From the NCBI RefSeq assembly GCF_937898475.1, contig NZ_CALEJS010000032.1:1-64000 (forward strand): a stretch of DNA of 64,000 bases, in the 5' to 3' direction. The position numbers and the translations under genes were made by a program. The DNA is from an uncultured Chitinophaga sp. (GTDB lineage Bacteria > Bacteroidota > Bacteroidia > Chitinophagales > Chitinophagaceae). The notes beneath the pieces were generated by a model. It saw only the letters and a list, made by a program, of their open reading frames with translations. It was not told the DNA's origin and made no database searches. Of the stretch, positions 1 to 8,057 are shown piece by piece. Every line of letters starts with the position of its first letter. The stretch's first letter is position 1.

Positions 1-81
1 AGGCATGCCTTGTTTTGCCAAACAGTCGGCATAACATCACCAATTTCTGATTGGATTGGGTTTCAGCCGGATCAGTCATTA

Positions 82-123
82 AATAACGAGGGCGTATCAA
101 AACTGATACACCCTCTTGTTATT
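82..123 (-). terminator. Rho-independent terminator of the TIM-barrel gene
   Basis: A long near-perfect hairpin lies just beyond the stop of the minus-strand isomerase gene that ends at 151. The arms around GAGGGCGTATC and GATACACCCTC are extended by AATAAC and GTTATT. The A-rich left flank becomes a U-rich tail on the minus strand. I see no gene in the first 150 bases. Confidence 0.75.
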
Positions 124-150
124 TTAAACCAAAGTCAGAATTGCCTTTAC

Positions 151-1071
151 TTAAGCCAGGAAGTTATCGCATTCGCGATAGGCTTTGATCAGGGCTACTT
201 CTCCTTCCTTGCCCTCGTGGAAGTTGCCGTGCTCCATACCCAGCACGCCCTTGTAGCCTTTTTCGTGCAGGTGTTTGAAGATGTTCCTGTAGTTGATCTC
301 ACCGGTGCCCGGCTCTTTACGCCCGGGATTATCACCGATCTGGATATACGCAATTTCGCTCCAGCACATATCCATCATGGGAATAAGATGGCCGGTATTA
401 CGCTGCATATGGTAAATATCATACAGGATCTTGCAGGAGGGACTGTTTACGGCGCGGCAGATCTCATAGGTCTGATCTGCAGTGCGCAGGAAGAGCTCCG
501 GCGTGTCGCTGAGCGGTTCCAGCACCATTACCAGTCCGCTGGGCTCCAGTACTTCGGCGCCGGCCCGCAGGGCATCTATAACATTCCCGGTTTGTACGCC
601 AATGGGCAGTTTACGTTCAAAAAAGCCCGGCACTACCGTGGCCCATTTGGCATTTACGCGTTTGGCAGCATCTACGGCAGTGCGGCAGGTCTTTAAGAAA
701 TTATCTTTGAATTCCTGTTTGCCGGTGGTCAGAGAAACTTTCCAGTTATCGCCACTGTCTATTACAAACACGCCCATGGTCATACCCAGTTTGGCGAGCA
801 GGTTGCCGATCTTTTCCTGCATGGCAGTATCCCTTTTCAGCAGGCCATTGTCTTCAATGGCACGGAAACCCTGATCATGCATAAAGCGGATCTGGTCAAG
901 GAAATCAGCGCCGGCGCTGTTCTTGAACATGCCATCATGCGGGGCATAGTTCATATTAAAGGTCTTTTCCGCTTTTGCTGCTGCAGGGCCGGTGGCCGCC
1001 TGAACGCCGCCAAAAGCCAGGGCAGAGATGCCCGCCAGGGTGCCTTGTTGCAGGAATGTTCTTCTTTCCAT
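151..1071 (-). CDS. Tat-exported sugar isomerase/epimerase-like TIM-barrel protein (hydroxypyruvate isomerase family)
   Basis: This 306-residue protein begins with a twin-arginine signal (RRTFLQ at residues 3-8, hydrophobic stretch to about 28, cleavage near VQAA), so it probably works in the periplasm. The rest is an AP-endonuclease-type TIM barrel like hydroxypyruvate isomerase. Likely divalent-metal ligands are E185 (LEP), D218 (LYDIYH), Q244 (IQIGD) and E280 (MEHG). Family members interconvert or hydrate keto-sugars. In Bacteroidota, exported relatives lie beside Gfo/Idh and GMC oxidoreductases that handle 3-keto-sugars, and the same neighbours are present here. The gene diverges from the SUMF1-Gfo/Idh pair and ends in its own terminator. 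The exact substrate is not readable from sequence; the fold and export assignment are firm. Confidence 0.85.
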   Translation of the reverse strand: MERRTFLQQGTLAGISALAFGGVQAATGPAAAKAEKTFNMNYAPHDGMFKNSAGADFLDQIRFMHDQGFRAIEDNGLLKRDTAMQEKIGNLLAKLGMTMGVFVIDSGDNWKVSLTTGKQEFKDNFLKTCRTAVDAAKRVNAKWATVVPGFFERKLPIGVQTGNVIDALRAGAEVLEPSGLVMVLEPLSDTPELFLRTADQTYEICRAVNSPSCKILYDIYHMQRNTGHLIPMMDMCWSEIAYIQIGDNPGRKEPGTGEINYRNIFKHLHEKGYKGVLGMEHGNFHEGKEGEVALIKAYRECDNFLA

Positions 1072-1205
1072 AACGTTTAACAGGTTAAATGTAGATGATA
1101 CAGGCTTAAATTTAATAATTCATCCCATCATATTCTATCCCGTCAAAATAATATTGCATTCCATCCTCAGATTTAATAATTTACCTTCTCATCTTTTTCA
1201 GCTAC
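1072..1205. promoter_or_regulatory. Divergent AT-rich promoter region with an 11-bp direct repeat
   Basis: This 134-nt gap separates the divergent isomerase and SUMF1 genes and must carry both promoters. The sequence ATTTAATAATT occurs at 1110-1120 and again at 1171-1181, 61 bp apart. A shared operator is possible but is only inferred from this repeat. Confidence 0.4.
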
Positions 1206-2183
1206 ATGATGGAAAAACTGACAGCAGTAACTTTAGGCTTGTTGTTGACTCAAACCGTACTGGCACAACAGGGTGGTAACGGTAACACAGCCTTTACCTC
1301 GTATGAAGAAAAAATACCCGGAACAGAGATCGCATTCAAAATGGTGCCTATTGCGGGCGGATCTTTTACCATTGGCAGTCCTGCCGGAGAAAAAGGCCGC
1401 GGCACCGATGAAGGCCCGCAGAAAAAGGTGACCATCGCCCCTTTCTGGATGGGCGCCTGTGAAGTGACTTTTGACGAATACGATGTATATGCGGATCCTG
1501 AAAAAGATAAAACCCCCGTTCCCGACGGCATGACAAGGCCCAGCCCTCCCTATATAGATCTTACTCTTGGTATGGGTAAAACCGGCGGATATCCTGCCAA
1601 CAGTATGAGCCAGTATGGCGCCCTGTCTTATTGCCGCTGGCTGTACGTAAAGACCGGGGTTTTCTACCGGCTGCCCACTGAAGCTGAGTGGGAGTACGCC
1701 TGCCGTGCGGGCGCCACTACCGCCTATCCTTTTGGTGATGAGGAAGGACAGCTGAAAGAATATGCCTGGTACGCCGCCAACAGCGAGGGAAAATATCACA
1801 AAGTAGGGCAGCTGAAACCAAATGCATGGGGCCTGTATGATATGCTGGGTAATGTGGCAGAATGGACGCTGGACCAGTACGATGCCCGGTTCCTGGAGCA
1901 TGCCGAAGCTACTGACCCATGGAACAAGCCCACCAGCAAAACGCCCCGTACCATTAAGGGTGGTAACTACCAGGACGATGCCGGCAAAGTACGCAGCGCC
2001 GCCAGGTTAAGATCTGATCCCAACTGGAACCGCCGCGATCCGCAGATACCTAAGAGCAAATGGTGGAATGCAGACGCACCCTTTATCGGTTTCAGGATAG
2101 TACGGCCCGTAAAGCAGCCTACAAAAGAAGAAGCGGAACAATTCTTTGCCGAAGTTCTCGACAAATACGTTGGAGCCCGCTGA
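1206..2183 (+). CDS. Exported SUMF1/FGE-domain protein, probably not a true formylglycine-generating enzyme
   Basis: The 325-residue protein has a signal peptide (residues 1 to about 20, ending LAQ) and one formylglycine-generating-enzyme (SUMF1/PvdO/EgtB-like) domain. Visible family blocks are the MVPIAGGSFTIGS entry, the RLPTEAEWEYACRAG core near residue 160, the LGNVAEWT block and the GFRIVRP ending. The C-terminal part lacks the paired cysteines that true FGE uses to bind copper, so sulfatase activation is unlikely, and no sulfatase is nearby. A carbohydrate-binding or accessory role is more plausible. The stop is 45 nt before the Gfo/Idh start, so the two genes form one unit. The first methionine at 1206 gives the cleanest signal peptide. 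Confidence 0.85.
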   Translation: MMEKLTAVTLGLLLTQTVLAQQGGNGNTAFTSYEEKIPGTEIAFKMVPIAGGSFTIGSPAGEKGRGTDEGPQKKVTIAPFWMGACEVTFDEYDVYADPEKDKTPVPDGMTRPSPPYIDLTLGMGKTGGYPANSMSQYGALSYCRWLYVKTGVFYRLPTEAEWEYACRAGATTAYPFGDEEGQLKEYAWYAANSEGKYHKVGQLKPNAWGLYDMLGNVAEWTLDQYDARFLEHAEATDPWNKPTSKTPRTIKGGNYQDDAGKVRSAARLRSDPNWNRRDPQIPKSKWWNADAPFIGFRIVRPVKQPTKEEAEQFFAEVLDKYVGAR

Positions 2184-2228
2184 GGAAATTAATTATTAAT
2201 TGATTCTAACCGCTATAAAAACGCATGT

Positions 2229-3569
2229 ATGAAGAACGAAAAACAAACATTCCACGATCAGGGCCGCAGGGACTTTATGAAGCAGTCTGGCTTACTGGCC
2301 GGCGGCCTGCTTGCGATGCCTGTACTGAGCCACGCCAATTACTTCTCCGGCGCGAAAGATACCATTAAGATTGCCCTTATAGGTTGCGGTGGCCGTGGAA
2401 CCGGCGCCGCTACGCAAGCATTAAGCACAAAAGAAAATGTAGAGCTGGTGGCTATGGCAGATGCCTTTGCCGACCGGCTGAAAGATAGTTACAACAATAT
2501 TAAGGAGGCCCTGGAAGAACAAGGCAAGGCAGACCGTCTGAAGGTGACAGAAGAGCACAAGTTTGTTGGTTTTGATGCCTACCAGAAAGCCATAGCACTT
2601 GCAGATGTGGTGGTGCTGGCTACCCCTCCCGGGTTCCGTCCCATTCATTTCGAAGAGGCCATCAAACAGAATAAACATGTATTTATGGAAAAGCCCGTGG
2701 CCACGGATCCTGCCGGTATCAAGAAAGTGCTGGAGGCGGCAGAACAGGCTAAGGCTAAAAAGCTCAATGTGGTAGTAGGCCTGCAACGCCGTTACCAGAA
2801 CTCCTACCGTGAACTGTACAAACGCGTGCAGGATGGTATGATAGGCGATATCCTCTCCATGCAGGTTTGGTGGAACCAGGGCGCTTTGTGGATAAGGCCA
2901 CGCAAACCCGAGTATACGGAAATGGAATACCAGATGCGTAACTGGTACTACTTCAACTGGCTGTGCGGCGATCATATTGTAGAGCAGCACATCCACAACA
3001 TTGATGTTGGCAACTGGTTCAAGAACGCAACACCCGCATCTGCCGTTGGTATGGGCGGCCGTGCCGTACGCACCGGTAAAGATACCGGTGAGATCTTTGA
3101 CCACCACTACGTAGAATACCGTTATGCCGACGGTGTGGTGATGAACAGCCAGTGCCGCCACTGGAAAGACAGCGCCAGCCGGGTAGACGAAGAGATAGTA
3201 GGCACCCGGGGCCGTATCATCTGCGATAAAGGGCTGATACAGGACCACAAAGGAAAAGTGCTGTACCAGTTTGATAAAAAGAAGGAAAACAATCCTTATC
3301 AGACAGAACACGATGAGCTGTTTGCTGCCATTGCCAAAGGCGAATACAAGTTCTGGGATGCTGAACGTGGGGCGCAGGCCACCCTCTCTGCCATCATCGG
3401 CCGTATGGCCACCTATTCAGGGCAAATTATACCCTGGGACAAGGCACTGAACTCAGGCATTAACCTGCAACCGGCCACTTATGCATTTGACGCCAATCCG
3501 CCGGTAATGCCGGACAGTGATGGTTTCTATGCCTACGCAAAACCAGGCACCACCCGCTATTTCAGCTAA
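2229..3569 (+). CDS. Tat-exported Gfo/Idh/MocA family oxidoreductase
   Basis: The 446-residue protein carries a twin-arginine signal (GRRDFMKQ, residues 12-19, then a hydrophobic run ending near HANYF). An NAD(P)-binding Rossmann fold follows, with GCGGRGTG at 52-59. The family EKP motif is at 154-156 and a C-terminal alpha/beta dimerisation domain completes it. Family members oxidise or reduce sugar hydroxyl and keto groups. Exported Bacteroidota relatives hold the nicotinamide cofactor tightly and act on 3-keto-glycosides, which suits the neighbouring isomerase and GMC genes. It follows the SUMF1 gene by 45 nt and ends in a clear terminator at 3598. Substrate is unknown. Confidence 0.88.
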   Translation: MKNEKQTFHDQGRRDFMKQSGLLAGGLLAMPVLSHANYFSGAKDTIKIALIGCGGRGTGAATQALSTKENVELVAMADAFADRLKDSYNNIKEALEEQGKADRLKVTEEHKFVGFDAYQKAIALADVVVLATPPGFRPIHFEEAIKQNKHVFMEKPVATDPAGIKKVLEAAEQAKAKKLNVVVGLQRRYQNSYRELYKRVQDGMIGDILSMQVWWNQGALWIRPRKPEYTEMEYQMRNWYYFNWLCGDHIVEQHIHNIDVGNWFKNATPASAVGMGGRAVRTGKDTGEIFDHHYVEYRYADGVVMNSQCRHWKDSASRVDEEIVGTRGRIICDKGLIQDHKGKVLYQFDKKKENNPYQTEHDELFAAIAKGEYKFWDAERGAQATLSAIIGRMATYSGQIIPWDKALNSGINLQPATYAFDANPPVMPDSDGFYAYAKPGTTRYFS

Positions 3570-3597
3570 ACATTATTATACTACCAGGAAACCTTAT

Positions 3598-3632
3598 GCT
3601 CCGGGATGTCACCAACTCCCGGAGCTTTTCTT
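3598..3632 (+). terminator. Rho-independent terminator after the Gfo/Idh gene
   Basis: A perfect 9-bp stem (GCTCCGGGA / TCCCGGAGC, 3598-3606 with 3617-3625) has a 10-nt loop and is followed by TTTTCTTT. It ends the SUMF1-Gfo/Idh transcript and separates it from the PBP4 gene. Confidence 0.85.
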
Positions 3633-3644
3633 TAAACATCGCAC

Positions 3645-4970
3645 ATGAACAACAAGGTTACACTCACCTTATTCCTTTCTGTACTGTTATTGCAAGTAAC
3701 AGCCCTGCAGGCGCAGCAGCCGGGCATCCGTAAACCAGCGCAGGTACTGCTGAACAACCCGGCCATCAAACAGGCGCACGTAGGTATCTGCATCTACGAT
3801 CCCGCCAGCCAGAACTATTGGTACCAATACCAGGCGGACAAGTACTTTACGCCGGCGTCCAATACCAAGATCTTCACCCTGTTCACCGGCCTGCAGTTAC
3901 TGGGCGACAGCCTGCCGGGTATGCGATACCTGGAAACTGATTCTGTTCTGTACATAAAAGGTACTGCCGATCCCTCCTTCCTGCATCCGGATTTTATTAC
4001 ACAACCCGTAATGCAGCTGCTTACGCAAACGGATAAACGTATTGTACTGCTGCCTGCCGTTAACACCAATAAACGTTTTGGCCCGGGATGGGGCTGGAGC
4101 GATTATGCAGACTACTACCAGCCCGAGCTGAATGAGTGGCCCATCTACGGCAATGTGGCCCGCATCAGGCATCACCGGGATACCATCAGTATAACCCCCC
4201 CTGAGTTCAGCGATCCTGAACATTTCAGCTGGCAGCGGAATGATACGCTGGAAGAGGCCTTTACAGACAGGGATGAACGCAGTAACCGGTTCTCCCTGCA
4301 GTTTGCAGGCAATGACTACGGACCATTACTGGCTGAAGTCCCGTTTATCACCGGCAGCCTGCAGGACATTGCCAGGCGCCTGCAGGACACCCTGCATAAA
4401 CCGGTGTATGCAGCGGAAGGCTCGCCGCAATTAAACGACGCTGCCTTTAAGATCTTACACAGTCAGCCGGTAGATACTTTATTTACCCCGATGATGCATC
4501 GCAGTGATAACTTCTTTGCTGAACAGATACTGATGATGTGCGCGGCGAGGCAGTGGGATACGATCAGCACCGCAAAGACGATCGGGTATATGCAGCGGGA
4601 TTACCTGCGGTTTCTGCCCGATACGCCGAAATGGGCAGATGGTTCGGGGCTATCGCGGTACAATCTATTCACTCCCAGGGATTTTGTGAGCGTGCTGACA
4701 AAGATGCGTCAACAGGTGCCGGAAGCAAGGTTGTGGAGCATATTTCCTACAGGGGGTAAGGGCACATTACGCAATTACTACCCGGGGCAGTTTGTGCATG
4801 CCAAAACAGGCACCCTGAATGGCTGTGTAGCACTGAGCGGCTACCTGGTAACTAAGAAGGGTAAAACGCTGGTGTTCAGCGTGCTGGTAAATAATCACAC
4901 CAACAATTCCTCTGCTGTTGTAAGAAGGGCGGTAGAGAAGTTCCTCACTGCTGTAAGGGATCAGTATTGA
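3645..4970 (+). CDS. dacB: D-alanyl-D-alanine carboxypeptidase/endopeptidase, PBP4 (S13) type
   Basis: This 441-residue exported serine peptidase trims or cleaves peptidoglycan stem peptides in the periplasm. A signal peptide covers residues 1 to about 23 (ALQAQ). The three penicillin-binding motifs are visible: SNTK at 72-75 with nucleophile S72, SDN in RSDNFFAEQ near residue 285, and KTGT at 387-390. The spacing between SxxK and SxN is that of the S13/PBP4 class with its large inserted domain. A terminator lies 13 nt upstream, so it probably has its own promoter. A small hairpin covers its stop codon and that of the converging lipoprotein gene. Confidence 0.9.
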   Translation: MNNKVTLTLFLSVLLLQVTALQAQQPGIRKPAQVLLNNPAIKQAHVGICIYDPASQNYWYQYQADKYFTPASNTKIFTLFTGLQLLGDSLPGMRYLETDSVLYIKGTADPSFLHPDFITQPVMQLLTQTDKRIVLLPAVNTNKRFGPGWGWSDYADYYQPELNEWPIYGNVARIRHHRDTISITPPEFSDPEHFSWQRNDTLEEAFTDRDERSNRFSLQFAGNDYGPLLAEVPFITGSLQDIARRLQDTLHKPVYAAEGSPQLNDAAFKILHSQPVDTLFTPMMHRSDNFFAEQILMMCAARQWDTISTAKTIGYMQRDYLRFLPDTPKWADGSGLSRYNLFTPRDFVSVLTKMRQQVPEARLWSIFPTGGKGTLRNYYPGQFVHAKTGTLNGCVALSGYLVTKKGKTLVFSVLVNNHTNNSSAVVRRAVEKFLTAVRDQY

Positions 4971-4979
4971 TTGATCCCT
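4956..4979. other. Small hairpin spanning two convergent stop codons
   Basis: The 8-bp stem AGGGATCA / TGATCCCT with an 8-nt loop contains the PBP4 stop and touches the stop of the convergent lipoprotein gene. There is no U-tract, so it may only be a weak bidirectional terminator. Confidence 0.4.
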
Positions 4980-5637
4980 ATTGGATATTGTAGCTTCTGA
5001 GACGGGTGGTATCTTCGGCCTGGTCTGCCTGTATCAGGCCAATATCTTTGGCGTAATAGTTGGTAACCAGGGTGCCCAGCGAAATAGTTTGTCCCAGTAC
5101 TCTGGTGGCTGCTGCCAGTCTTACTGCTATTACTTCGGTATAGTCCAGGTCAAATACACGTTTGTTGATCCCTTTCTGGGTAATGGTGTACGTGAGATAT
5201 ACGTTTACGTTAACACCGCCATCCTTTACGGTAACGGTATCAGACCAGCTGCTGCCAACCGGCACAAAATCTTTCAGGTAAACGGAGGTTATGCTGTCCA
5301 CAGAATATCCCATATACGAAAGGCCTTTTACCAGCTGGCGGTAGGTGCCGTTATCGCAACGGTCGTAAGTGGTGGCGGTGTCTGAAGAAAGCTTTTTATA
5401 AGACAGCCCGTTGATGGTGCTATCACCTGTAACCGTAACGGTGAAGTAGTTGGTATCACCTGTTTCACCTCGGTAGGTCTCATAGTTATACGTAGAGCCA
5501 CTGGTATAGGGGGCATACCCGCAGGTACTGGGAATTGTTCCGGGAGATTCACCCTCACGGCTTACCTCCTTTTTACAGGCCCATAAGATCAGACCGCCTA
5601 TCATCAAGGCAAGCGGCCAAAAGTAATTTCTCCGCAT
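4978..5637 (-). CDS. Small lipoprotein of unknown function
   Basis: I chose the ATG at 5637 because it opens a lipoprotein signal: MRRN, a hydrophobic run and the lipobox ILWAC, with the modified cysteine at about residue 21. The longer upstream frame adds 52 residues that do not look like protein. The mature part of about 200 residues is rich in Thr, Ser, Tyr and Gly, as in small beta-sandwich surface or periplasmic lipoproteins of Bacteroidota. I recognise no catalytic motif or named family. It converges on the PBP4 gene with a 7-nt gap between stops. Confidence 0.7.
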   Translation of the reverse strand: MRRNYFWPLALMIGGLILWACKKEVSREGESPGTIPSTCGYAPYTSGSTYNYETYRGETGDTNYFTVTVTGDSTINGLSYKKLSSDTATTYDRCDNGTYRQLVKGLSYMGYSVDSITSVYLKDFVPVGSSWSDTVTVKDGGVNVNVYLTYTITQKGINKRVFDLDYTEVIAVRLAAATRVLGQTISLGTLVTNYYAKDIGLIQADQAEDTTRLRSYNIQ

Positions 5638-5734
5638 ATAACTGGGATATGGTTTGGCGATGTAAAAATAGTATTCGTATTGTACTAAACGAAAATCACA
5701 CCAGGAATATTTTAATATGATGATCTGCGGGGGG

Positions 5735-5793
5735 CTAAAAAGAAAGTGCGGATCTGAGCAAACTGCCTTGTGCAGGCAGCTGCAGATCCGCAC
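5735..5793 (-). terminator. Terminator of the GMC-Gfo/Idh operon
   Basis: An 11-bp outer stem (GTGCGGATCTG at 5746-5756 with CAGATCCGCAC at 5783-5793) encloses a second small stem, CTGCC/GGCAG. On the minus strand it is followed by TTTCTTTTTAG. It lies 22 nt after the last gene of the operon. Confidence 0.8.
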
Positions 5794-5814
5794 ATCAGTA
5801 TATAGACCAATTAA

Positions 5815-7269
5815 TTACACACCCAGGCTCCAGCCGTCGCGGTATTGGCGCTTCACGAACTGGTTGGCCTCGTCAAAATTGGTGATCTTCATGGCTTCGC
5901 CATCCCACAGCAGTTTAATATAGCGGCCGGGGAAGCTGGATTTGCCGTTCACTTCTTTCTTGATATCGAAGCTGCGGATGGCGAGGTTGCTCATCAGCAC
6001 GGTTTCGGTAAGCGGGCCGGCTATGGTGAAGGGAGAGCTGAGGGCTTTTGCCTTATCGCTGTTATAACCGGCAATAGCGGCATTTACCCATTGCTGGTAG
6101 TGGCCTTCGGGCACACGGGCAATAGTTTTCGGCACATTTACCTGCTGGTTGCGGGATGTGGGCAGCAGGCTGGGGAACATACCATAGGTTCCGCACATCA
6201 TTTTGCCTTTATCGCCTATGAACAGGGCGCCGTTACCGCCGTCGCCCATCCTTTCGTTGGGGCCCAGCTCTTCGGGGCGCTCAGGCTGAATGCCACCGTC
6301 CATCCAGTGCATGGTCACATCTTTACCGTTCCTGCCCTTGAACTTCAGCGTAACGTGAGAAGAAGGCGGGCAGCTTTCAGGGAAATAGCCGCGTTTGAAC
6401 TCATCCACATAAACGCTGCCTACGCTGCACTCTACGGCAGTAGGGTAGCCCAGGTCCAGCACGCGGAAGGGCGGCTCAATGATATGACAGCCCATGTCGC
6501 CGATGGCGCCGGTACCGTAATCCCACCAGCCGCGCCAGTTGAAGGGCACTAACTTATCTATATAGTCCCTGTAGGGGGCAGTACCCAGCCACAGATCCCA
6601 GTCCAGTTCTTTAGGCACTTCTGCCTTTGCCTGGGGCCAGGGAATACCCTGCGGCCATACGGGACGGTCTGTCCAGCAGTATACGGTGTGCACATCGCCC
6701 ACCAGGCCTGCTTTGTACCATTCCATCAGCTGGCGAACGCCATCGCCGGAGGAGCCCTGGTTACCCATCTGGGTCACCACTTTATAACGTTCAGCTGCTT
6801 TGGTAAGCATACGTGCTTCGTAGATATCGTGGGTAAGCGGTTTTTGCACATATACGTGCTTGCCCAGCTGCATGGCAGCCATGGCGGCCACGGCGTGCTG
6901 GTGATCTGGCGTGGAAACAGAGACCGCGTCAATGTTCTTGTGCTCTTTTTCCAGCATAACGCGGAAGTCTTTATAGAATTTCGCTTTCGGGAACGCTTTC
7001 ACGGAATTGGCCGCGCGGCGCTCATCCACATCGCACAGAAACGCAATATCTGCGGGGCCTTTGGCAAATTCGGCAATATCGCTCTGCCCTTTACCGCCAA
7101 CACCTATACCGGCAATGCGGAGGCGATCGCTGGGCGCTATATATCCTTTACCTCCCAGTACATGACGTGGAATGATCATAAAGCTGGCGGCGGTTAATGC
7201 GCCATTCTTTAGGAACGATCTGCGGGAAACGGAATTTGAATTTTCCTGGTTATTCTTTTCCTGGACCAT
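5815..7269 (-). CDS. Tat-exported Gfo/Idh/MocA family oxidoreductase, third gene of the GMC operon
   Basis: From the ATG at 7269 the protein has 484 residues; a TTG three codons earlier is the alternative. A twin-arginine signal (SRRSFLKNG, around residues 15-23) leads into a Rossmann fold with GIGVGGKG and a QKP motif near residue 143, the usual EKP position. The long C-terminal part, with several tryptophans and a GAIGDMGCH block, is typical of the exported Bacteroidota and Planctomycetes subgroup. It follows the gluconate-dehydrogenase-subunit-3-like gene by 39 nt. It therefore likely handles the keto-sugar made by the GMC enzyme. The specific reaction is inferred. Confidence 0.87.
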   Translation of the reverse strand: MVQEKNNQENSNSVSRRSFLKNGALTAASFMIIPRHVLGGKGYIAPSDRLRIAGIGVGGKGQSDIAEFAKGPADIAFLCDVDERRAANSVKAFPKAKFYKDFRVMLEKEHKNIDAVSVSTPDHQHAVAAMAAMQLGKHVYVQKPLTHDIYEARMLTKAAERYKVVTQMGNQGSSGDGVRQLMEWYKAGLVGDVHTVYCWTDRPVWPQGIPWPQAKAEVPKELDWDLWLGTAPYRDYIDKLVPFNWRGWWDYGTGAIGDMGCHIIEPPFRVLDLGYPTAVECSVGSVYVDEFKRGYFPESCPPSSHVTLKFKGRNGKDVTMHWMDGGIQPERPEELGPNERMGDGGNGALFIGDKGKMMCGTYGMFPSLLPTSRNQQVNVPKTIARVPEGHYQQWVNAAIAGYNSDKAKALSSPFTIAGPLTETVLMSNLAIRSFDIKKEVNGKSSFPGRYIKLLWDGEAMKITNFDEANQFVKRQYRDGWSLGV

Positions 7270-7308
7270 GAGTAACAAAAATTTTGGATAATATAATTAA
7301 AAAAGATT

Positions 7309-7995
7309 TTAATCCCATGTCATCAGCTTGCCTCTGTCCTCCATTTTGAGGTAAAGCGGCAGCAGTTTCTCATCATAAGCCAGCCCGTACTGTTTCAGTA
7401 CATCATCCGGCACCCCATCCCATTCATTCGGCGTGTTACCAACGTAGCCCAGGTCTTTTATACCTATCTTGCTGGTAAAGAAGCCGGTAGCGGTCAGGTT
7501 GCGCAGTGTGCTGAAGAACATCACCCCCTGGCTTGTTTCGGGGGTGGCTTTTTCCGGGTAGGCAATGACGTCCAGCACAGCGGTTTGCTGCTGGGCGTTA
7601 CATTCTACAAAGATCTTTTTATGATGCTTGAGGCAGAACACATCCAGCCAGCGAAGTCCGCCGCGCAGCGGCAGCTGGTAGCGGGGCTGGTCTTTTGCCA
7701 TGAACTCAATGAAATCAGGCACACCGGCATCCACCGCACTGCCCGAACGCTCGTCTGCCGGGATGATGAGGGCCACCAGCGCCGTGATGGTTTTCATCTC
7801 CGCATTGGTAAAGAACTTATCGCCCATCAGTCTGGCATCCCTTTCCTTTTCTTCGGCGGTGCGGCCATACACTTCAGCACCGGCGCCATCCTTCGTTTCC
7901 TTTACGGTCGTCTTATTGTCCTTACAGGCGGCGAGGAAAGTGCTTACAGAAAAAGACCCGACAGCCAGGGCTTTGAGGGACTCTCTTCTATCCAT
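7309..7995 (-). CDS. Gluconate 2-dehydrogenase subunit 3 family protein (Tat-targeted small subunit)
   Basis: The 228-residue protein starts with a twin-arginine leader (MDRRESLKALAVG) that ends in a lipobox-like FLAAC at about residues 20-24. The mature part matches the gluconate 2-dehydrogenase subunit 3 family by its TALVALIIPADERSGSAVDAGVPDFIEFM block, found in small subunits of membrane FAD sugar and alcohol dehydrogenases. These subunits chaperone and export the flavoprotein subunit, which has no signal of its own. The GMC flavoprotein lies directly upstream and lacks a signal peptide, which fits a hitchhiker export model. The lipobox would anchor the complex in a membrane. Confidence 0.87.
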   Translation of the reverse strand: MDRRESLKALAVGSFSVSTFLAACKDNKTTVKETKDGAGAEVYGRTAEEKERDARLMGDKFFTNAEMKTITALVALIIPADERSGSAVDAGVPDFIEFMAKDQPRYQLPLRGGLRWLDVFCLKHHKKIFVECNAQQQTAVLDVIAYPEKATPETSQGVMFFSTLRNLTATGFFTSKIGIKDLGYVGNTPNEWDGVPDDVLKQYGLAYDEKLLPLYLKMEDRGKLMTWD

Positions 7996-8015
7996 GTTTA
8001 GTCAGTTTAATTACT

Positions 8016-8052
8016 AGTCCTTGGTTAAAGCAGCTGCTAATGACCAGGGACT
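8016..8052 (-). other. Intercistronic hairpin between the GMC gene and its small-subunit gene
   Basis: A 10-bp stem with one wobble pair (AGTCCTTGGT / ACCAGGGACT) encloses the palindrome GCAGCTGC. It lies in the 62-nt gap between two cotranscribed genes and no U-tract follows on the minus strand. An mRNA-stability or differential-expression element is possible. Confidence 0.45.
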
Positions 8053-8057
8053 GATTT

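Noticed and set aside
10..696. 228-codon plus-strand frame opposite the TIM-barrel gene
   Set aside because: It is the antisense shadow of a gene with clear family motifs and has no protein-like features of its own.
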